Assembly (NCBI GenBank): GCA_963734725.1
Contig: CAVTIX010000003.1
Span: 21,192-85,191, forward strand
Reading direction: 5' to 3'
DNA: 64,000 nucleotides
DNA from: DASXKD01 sp963734725
GTDB taxonomy: Bacteria; Actinomycetota; Actinomycetes; Streptosporangiales; Streptosporangiaceae
Of the stretch, positions 60,212 through 64,000 are shown piece after piece. The notes under the pieces are model-generated. The model had not been told where the DNA came from, did no database searches, and saw nothing but the letters and a program-made list of their open reading frames with translations. Numbering within the stretch: the first letter of the stretch is position 1; every line of letters begins with the position of its first letter. The translations under genes and the position numbers were made by a program.

Positions 60212-61597
60212 CTAGCGCGGGGCGACGGCGTCGGACAGCTGCTCGTCCTGGCTTGGGCCGCCGGGATCGCCGTTGGGGCTGGCCCGGTCGGTGTCCCCGT
60301 AGCCGGGCAGCCACTTGATCACTTCGGCGCGGAACGGCCCCTCCGCCTCCAACTGGCACAGCACCCCGGTGCCGGCCGTGGAAACCCGGTGGATCAGGAC
60401 GTAGGAGGGCGGCAGGTTGAGCCGTCGGCTCAGGTTGGCCGAGCGCGAGTCGGTGACCCGCACCGCCTCGCTCCGGAGCCAGTCCCGGCTGAATTTGAAC
60501 CGGTCACCACGGGACGGCTCGGCCATGGGGGCCAGGAACGCGCGCAGCGCCTCCATGTCGACGTCCACGCCGTCTCGCACGAAACCCTGGCTGCGCAGCT
60601 CCGCCTCGGCGGGCGCCAGGTCCGCCCCATCGTGGACCATGCGCACCAGGCGCCCGATGAAGGCGGGCATCCCCCCGGGCAGCCGGTCCACCGCCCCGAA
60701 GTCCAGCACCCCCAGCCGGCCGTCGGGGAGCAGGCGGAAGTTGCCCGGGTGCGGGTCGGCGTGCAGCATCCCGGCCCGGGCCGGGCCGGAGAACAGGAAC
60801 CGGACGAACAGCAGGCCCGCCCGGTCTCGTTCCTCCTGGGACCCGTCGCTGATGATCTTCGACAGCGGAGTCCCGTCCATCCACTCGGAGGTCAGGACGC
60901 GGCCGGTGCTCGCGATCACGTTCGGCACCGAGATGTCGGGATCATCCGCGTACGCGTCGGCGAAGCCCTGCTGTGCCTTCGCTTCGAGCTGGTAGTCCAG
61001 TTCCTCGGTCATCCGGTCCCGCAGCTCGTCAAGCAGCGGCCGGACCTCGAGGCCCGGCATCAGCACCGAGAACAGCCGTGCCGCCCGGCTGAGCTGGGTG
61101 AAGTCGCTCAGCAGCGCGTTGCCCGCCCCGGGGTACTGGATCTTCACGGCGACCTGGCGTCCGTCCCGCCAGACGGCCCGGTGCACCTGGCCGATCGACG
61201 CGGCAGCGGTCGGCTTGTCGTCGAACTCGGTGAACTGGTCGCGCCAGTCCGGGCCGATATCCTCGGCCAAAACCCGGTGCACGGTCCGGGACGGCAGCGG
61301 CGGCGCGGACTCCTGGAGGCGGGTCAGCGTCGCCCGGTACGGCCCGGCAAGCTCCGGGGGCAGTGCGGCCTCGAAGATGGACAGCGCCTGCCCGAACTTC
61401 ATCGCCCCGCCCTTGAGTTCTCCCAGGACGCGGAAGATCTGGTCGGCCGTGCGCTGCTGGATCTCGGCCGCGACAAGTTCGGCGGGCCGGCCGCCGATGC
61501 GCTTGCCGAGTCCCAGCGCGGTCCGGCCGGCCAGGCCCACTGGGAGGGTGGCCAGTTTGGCGGTGCGCGTAAAGGCGCGTCTGGGGAGGTCGCTCAC
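60212..61597 (-). CDS. ABC1/AarF-family atypical kinase
   Basis: UbiB/ABC1-type protein kinase-like ATPase of 461 residues. Marks are GGAMKFGQALSIFEAALPPE (KxGQ motif), KPTAAASIGQVHRAVW (the Ala-rich nucleotide loop), VAVKIQYPG with the invariant Lys, MTEELDYQLEAKAQ, HADPHPGNFRLL and VLDFGAVDRLPGG. The GTG at 61595-61597 (VSDLPRRAFTRTAKL) is favoured. No ribosome site is visible, but ACAATAG lies just upstream on the minus strand, which fits a leaderless transcript. The mycobacterial neighbour of whiB7, Rv3197, is the same family and linked to antibiotic tolerance; a shared role here is inferred. Confidence 0.92.
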   Translation of the reverse strand: MSDLPRRAFTRTAKLATLPVGLAGRTALGLGKRIGGRPAELVAAEIQQRTADQIFRVLGELKGGAMKFGQALSIFEAALPPELAGPYRATLTRLQESAPPLPSRTVHRVLAEDIGPDWRDQFTEFDDKPTAAASIGQVHRAVWRDGRQVAVKIQYPGAGNALLSDFTQLSRAARLFSVLMPGLEVRPLLDELRDRMTEELDYQLEAKAQQGFADAYADDPDISVPNVIASTGRVLTSEWMDGTPLSKIISDGSQEERDRAGLLFVRFLFSGPARAGMLHADPHPGNFRLLPDGRLGVLDFGAVDRLPGGMPAFIGRLVRMVHDGADLAPAEAELRSQGFVRDGVDVDMEALRAFLAPMAEPSRGDRFKFSRDWLRSEAVRVTDSRSANLSRRLNLPPSYVLIHRVSTAGTGVLCQLEAEGPFRAEVIKWLPGYGDTDRASPNGDPGGPSQDEQLSDAVAPR

Positions 61598-61711
61598 GAG
61601 TCTATTGTCGGGCAGCCCGCCGCCTGCGTGCCACCCGCCACGGGTGACCCATGCGCTGGAGATGACCGGCGCGGGTCGCGTCATCCCGCAGCGCGGCGGG
61701 GGTCGAAGGTT

Positions 61712-62035
61712 CTAGCGAGGGCGCGCCCGTCGTTGCCTGGCTCGCGCCGCGGCCCGCTCCGCCCACGTCTGCCGGTCACCACGGGATGCCTGGACGCCCC
61801 ACCTGCGGTGCCGCGGCCCTCCGCCGCATGTCGTGCAGGGCCTGTCGCCCCAGGTGAACATCGCGCCGCGCTGCCGGCCCGTGCCGCCGCATGCGCGGCA
61901 TCGCCGGTGTGGGTGCCGCATGAGGGATATCACGTAGGCGGCCGCGACCAATAGAGCGTAGAGCCCAGCGCTCGCGGCCAGATTTCCATGGCCAAGGTAT
62001 AGCGCTGGGAGCACCAGGACCCCCCACCAGAGCAC
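61712..62035 (-). CDS. small membrane protein with zinc-ribbon-like CxxC pairs
   Basis: Protein of 107 residues from the GTG at 62033-62035. Two hydrophobic helices (LWWGVLVLPALYLGHG and LAASAGLYALLVAAAYVISLM) precede RRCRACGGTGRQRG and RPCTTCGGGPRHRRWG, two CxxCGG units like those of zinc ribbons or DnaJ-type fingers. An Arg/Ala-rich tail follows. It is an orphan gene between the ABC1 kinase and a small ORF on the same strand. Function unknown. Confidence 0.7.
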   Translation of the reverse strand: MLWWGVLVLPALYLGHGNLAASAGLYALLVAAAYVISLMRHPHRRCRACGGTGRQRGAMFTWGDRPCTTCGGGPRHRRWGVQASRGDRQTWAERAAARARQRRARPR

Positions 62036-62167
62036 ATTTCATGGTGACACGCCGGGGCGAGTCGCGTCTCGTTTGCGCGGGATTAGCAGGCTTCGCGGCC
62101 GCTTCGGCGCTGGCCGCGCCACGCTGCGCCGCGCCATCGCCAGCCCGCTCGGCCACTGGCTGGCGGC

Positions 62168-62371
62168 TCAAGACGATGCTTGCTCTGCCCGCCTGATTTC
62201 GCGGGCCAGTTCGGCGGCGGTCCAGGCGGACAGCAGGACGCCGTCGCGAGAGGCCCACAGCCGGCGTGCGTCCGGCCCGCTGCCCGCGCTCGCCCAGGCG
62301 GACCCGAAATTCCACGCCGGATAGTCCTGCCGCAGCTGTGCCAGGTCGCCACCCATCAGACGAGTGTACAT
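62168..62371 (-). CDS. small hypothetical protein, 62-67 residues
   Basis: ATG at 62369-62371, or the in-frame ATG five codons later. The product MGGDLAQLRQDYPAWNFGSAWASAGSGPDARRLWASRDGVLLSAWTAAELAREIRRAE resembles small actinomycete proteins that I recall but cannot name. Two Trp-containing strands and a C-terminal helix are likely. It is divergent from the GntR gene, with 56 bp between starts. Confidence 0.6.
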   Translation of the reverse strand: MYTRLMGGDLAQLRQDYPAWNFGSAWASAGSGPDARRLWASRDGVLLSAWTAAELAREIRRAEQASS

Positions 62372-62414
62372 GAGTGCAATCAGGTGCGGGTATGTTATGT
62401 TCCCCGTGGCCAGG

Positions 62415-62420
62415 TACTCT
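62415..62420 (+). promoter_or_regulatory. putative -10 of a leaderless GntR transcript
   Basis: TACTCT lies seven bases before the GntR start codon at 62428. No ribosome site is present between them, so transcription probably starts at the ATG itself, a common arrangement in actinobacteria. Confidence 0.45.
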
Positions 62421-62427
62421 CGCCCTG

Positions 62428-62655
62428 ATGTTCACCGCGGATGTTCCCAGGTGGCGGCAGTTGGCCGACCTGATCAAGGAGCGGATCGCGGCCGGTCTGT
62501 ATCAGCCGCGCCAGCCGATTCCCAGTGAGCATGCCCTGGTCCAGGAGACGGGGCTGTCCCGCTCGACCGTTCAGAAGGCCCTGAGGTCCCTCCGGGACGA
62601 GGGAGTCGTCTACTCGGTTCAGGGCCTGGGAACGTTCGTAACCCCTTCCCGCTAG
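62428..62655 (+). CDS. GntR-family winged-helix regulator, DNA-binding domain only
   Basis: Protein of 75 residues: WRQLADLIKERIAAGLYQPRQPIPSEHALVQETGLSRSTVQKALRSLRDEGVVYSVQGLGTFV. This is a complete GntR winged helix without any effector-binding domain, ending TPSR. ATG 62428 gives the usual few residues before the domain. Such short GntR proteins are frequent in actinomycetes; some partner with larger regulators. Its target is unknown. Confidence 0.85.
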   Translation: MFTADVPRWRQLADLIKERIAAGLYQPRQPIPSEHALVQETGLSRSTVQKALRSLRDEGVVYSVQGLGTFVTPSR

Positions 62656-62724
62656 TCCCCGTCGTTGGGCCGTGCTTGGCGAGAACAAGCCGGCCAGGAG
62701 CCGGGCTCACGGGGTGACGGCAAG

Positions 62725-62743
62725 TAGTCAATCTAATTGACTA
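62725..62743. promoter_or_regulatory. palindromic operator 1 of the cupin-MarR operon
   Basis: TAGTCAA-tctaa-TTGACTA is a perfect 7-bp inverted repeat, 59 bp upstream of the cupin start. It shares TCAA-N5-TTGA spacing with operator 2, which suggests one protein binds both, probably the MarR regulator encoded in this operon. Confidence 0.6.
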
Positions 62744-62768
62744 TCTTGGGCCGGCGTGAAACGCTGAA

Positions 62769-62791
62769 GATGTTCAACCTAGTTGACCATC
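62769..62791. promoter_or_regulatory. palindromic operator 2 of the cupin-MarR operon
   Basis: GATG-t-TCAAC-cta-GTTGA-c-CATC is a 23-bp near-palindrome ending 11 bp before the cupin ATG. A repressor bound here would cover the start of transcription or the ribosome site. Confidence 0.6.
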
Positions 62792-62801
62792 TGGAGATGA
62801 C

Positions 62802-63176
62802 ATGCCTGTCCTGCGCGCTCCTGCCGCCCCCACTCACGACCTGGGCCATGCCCGCTTCACCTCGCTCGCGACGCCGAGCCGGGGCTCTACCGACACGTCG
62901 GTCTGGATAGTGGAGATCCTTCCTGACACGCCGGCCACCCCGCATTCGCTGACCCGGGAGGAGGTGTTCGTGGTGCTGGAGGGCACGGCGGCGGTGCGGA
63001 TCGCCGGGCGCGCCGGCCAGGCAAAGACCGGCGACGCGATCGTGGTCCCGCCCGACGCCGAGTTCGAGCTGACCAACGCCGGCTCAGGGCCGCTGCGGCT
63101 GGTGTGCTGCCTGCCCGTGGGCGGCCAGGGCCGGCTGGCGGACGGCGCCACGTTCACCCCGCCATGGGCTCAATAA
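62802..63176 (+). CDS. cupin domain-containing protein
   Basis: Small beta-barrel protein of 124 residues, ATG 62802 after GGAG. The cupin motifs are visible as PHSLTREEVFVVLEGTAAVRIAG and GDAIVVPPDAEFELTNAG. The first motif keeps His and Glu ligand candidates; the second lacks the usual His, so metal binding is uncertain. Its stop overlaps the MarR start by 13 bases. A role as substrate-binding or detoxifying partner of the regulator is inferred from the shared operon. Confidence 0.88.
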   Translation: MPVLRAPAAPTHDLGHARFTSLATPSRGSTDTSVWIVEILPDTPATPHSLTREEVFVVLEGTAAVRIAGRAGQAKTGDAIVVPPDAEFELTNAGSGPLRLVCCLPVGGQGRLADGATFTPPWAQ

Positions 63177-63646
63177 CACCCGCCTCCTCGGCCGAGGCGC
63201 CGCCCCTTGCGCGGCTGTTCGCCATCGGGTACCGGCTGCTGATCGACGGCCTGCACGACCGGCTGCGGGCTCGCGGCTGGACTGATGTCCGCCCGGCCTT
63301 CGGGTTCGTGCTGCTGGCGGCGCGTGACCAGCCGACCTCCGTGAGCGAGCTGGCGGCGCTCATGGGCACCACCAAGCAGGCCGCATCGAAGCTGGTGGAG
63401 ACGATGGTGGCCGCTGGCTACGTGCGGCGCGGCGTCGATGCCCAGGATGGCCGCCAGCGGCCGGTGCACCTCACATCGCGCGGCGGGGAACTGCTCCGCA
63501 GCGTCGAGCAGATCTACACCGAACTAGAGCGAGAGTGGGCGAACGTGATCGGCGCCGCGCAGGTGCAGCGCATGCGCCGCGACCTCGTGCGCGTTCTTTC
63601 CGACGCTCGCAGCGGCGAGCTCCCGCCGGTGCGCCCCATCTGGTAG
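63164..63646 (+). CDS. MarR-family transcriptional regulator
   Basis: Regulator of 160 residues, ATG 63164, overlapping the cupin gene. The N-terminal helix (ARLFAIGYRLLIDGLHDRLRARGWTD) builds the dimer. The winged helix is PTSVSELAALMGTTKQAASKLVETMVAAGYVRRGVDAQDGRQRPVHLTSRGGELL, with the Asp-x-Arg of the wing. It probably represses the cupin operon through the two palindromes at 62725-62791. Confidence 0.9.
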   Translation: MGSITPASSAEAPPLARLFAIGYRLLIDGLHDRLRARGWTDVRPAFGFVLLAARDQPTSVSELAALMGTTKQAASKLVETMVAAGYVRRGVDAQDGRQRPVHLTSRGGELLRSVEQIYTELEREWANVIGAAQVQRMRRDLVRVLSDARSGELPPVRPIW

Positions 63647-63722
63647 CCCGTTAACGCGCTTCATGTGCTCGGCCAGCGTGCGGAACCGCCGCCGTGACCC
63701 GGCTGATGAGTCAGCCCACGCG

Positions 63723-64000
63723 CTAGGCGTGATAGCGGCAGCCGCATTGGGGGTGGGGCTGCCAGGTACGGCGGCGCCACTGCCACCCGGGCAAGACCAG
63801 TTCCAGCGTGCCGTTGGTCACCGCGGGCGCCTGGCCGTGCTGGTCGATGAACGCCAGCGCCTGCGCCACGGCCTGCGCCGCCACCGTGGTCGCCAGCACG
63901 GTGTCGCACCCCGGGGGGTCGGTGCCCGCCTGCGCTGATAACTGGGCCAGGATGAGCGGCCAGGCGGGGTCGCGCTCGGCCCGGGTCAGGTCGAGGCAGC
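63723..64000 (-). CDS. ThiF-family (E1-like) adenylyltransferase homolog, C-terminal part
   Basis: A minus-strand frame runs from the window edge to the stop at 63723-63725. It encodes 91 residues: CLDLTRAERDPAWPLILAQLS...CDTVLATTVAAQAVAQALAFIDQHG...VTNGTLELVLPGWQWRRRTWQPHPQCGCRYHA. The pattern CLDL-x-R near the cut end, a middle helix with A-x-x-A-Q-A-L, and the closing W-x-P-H-P-x-C-G-C resemble the end of actinobacterial ThiF-like proteins, including those that bind TOMM peptide leaders. The Cys pairs at both ends probably hold zinc. The rest of the gene lies outside. Confidence 0.6.
   Translation of the reverse strand, partial: CLDLTRAERDPAWPLILAQLSAQAGTDPPGCDTVLATTVAAQAVAQALAFIDQHGQAPAVTNGTLELVLPGWQWRRRTWQPHPQCGCRYHA

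Overview
This window is high-GC, gene-dense DNA from the chromosome of an actinomycete. Typical actinobacterial markers are WhiB7, a mycoredoxin, UvrD2 with an HRDC tail, an ANTAR protein, a PknB-type kinase, DUF1707, DUF6542 and a TcpC/TcpE-type conjugation locus. Two blocks keep the gene order known from Mycobacterium tuberculosis: xseB-xseA-(lipid-droplet-like protein)//ispH...ychF with glpX nearby (compare Rv1099c to Rv1112), and ABC1 kinase-whiB7-uvrD2-mycoredoxin (compare Rv3197 to Rv3198A). A Streptosporangiales-like or Treboniaceae-like host is my inference; nothing here proves the genus. I see no rRNA, tRNA, CRISPR array, transposase or integrase.

Layout. 1-20.4 kb is core metabolism. 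It holds an acyl-CoA carboxylase beta subunit (cut by the window edge), PEP carboxylase, an XRE regulator facing a DHA2 exporter, a cold-shock protein, BirA, a PH-domain protein, and an acyl-CoA/leucine-type set (enoyl-CoA hydratase, HMG-CoA lyase, a second carboxylase beta subunit). A two-component pair, an NCS1 permease, PurK-PurE, an acyl-CoA dehydrogenase and an AI-2E-type permease follow. 20.8-32.1 kb holds a secreted SLT-type protein, a Ser/Thr kinase, class I fumarase, a DUF3224-MarR operon behind a palindromic operator, a second DHA2 exporter, an XRE gene coupled to a 45-codon ORF, a DUF1707 protein and a PrmC-like methyltransferase. 32.2-39.8 kb is glpX, xseBA, ispH, DUF6542, rmuC and ychF. 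41.2-53.4 kb is a compact type IV secretion locus: TcpC, a small membrane protein, a TcpE-ParA-like fusion, a VirB4-type ATPase, a VirB6-like protein, a VirB8-like protein and an SLT-NlpC/P60 peptidoglycan hydrolase. No relaxase, coupling protein or integrase is in view. 53.6-61.7 kb holds a secreted SGNH esterase, ANTAR and mycoredoxin genes, uvrD2, an acyl-CoA thioesterase, the whiB7 locus with a long leader, and an ABC1 kinase. 61.7-64 kb holds small proteins, a GntR regulator, a cupin-MarR operon with two operators and the tail of a ThiF-like protein.

Points of most interest. (1) The whiB7 leader shows an A-tract upstream of the -35, a leader ORF, and a strong hairpin whose left arm can also pair with a 9-base copy inside the leader ORF. 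This is the architecture of a translation-sensing attenuator. (2) The secretion locus contains a TcpE domain fused through about 680 disordered, repeat-rich residues to a ParA/MinD-like domain whose P-loop lysine is replaced by glutamine. (3) Two dispersed intergenic repeat families each sit just upstream of genes. (4) At least six genuine-looking genes carry single-base frameshifts, mostly in GC-rich or homopolymer runs. One is uvrD2, whose mycobacterial counterpart is essential, so several may be sequence errors rather than decay.
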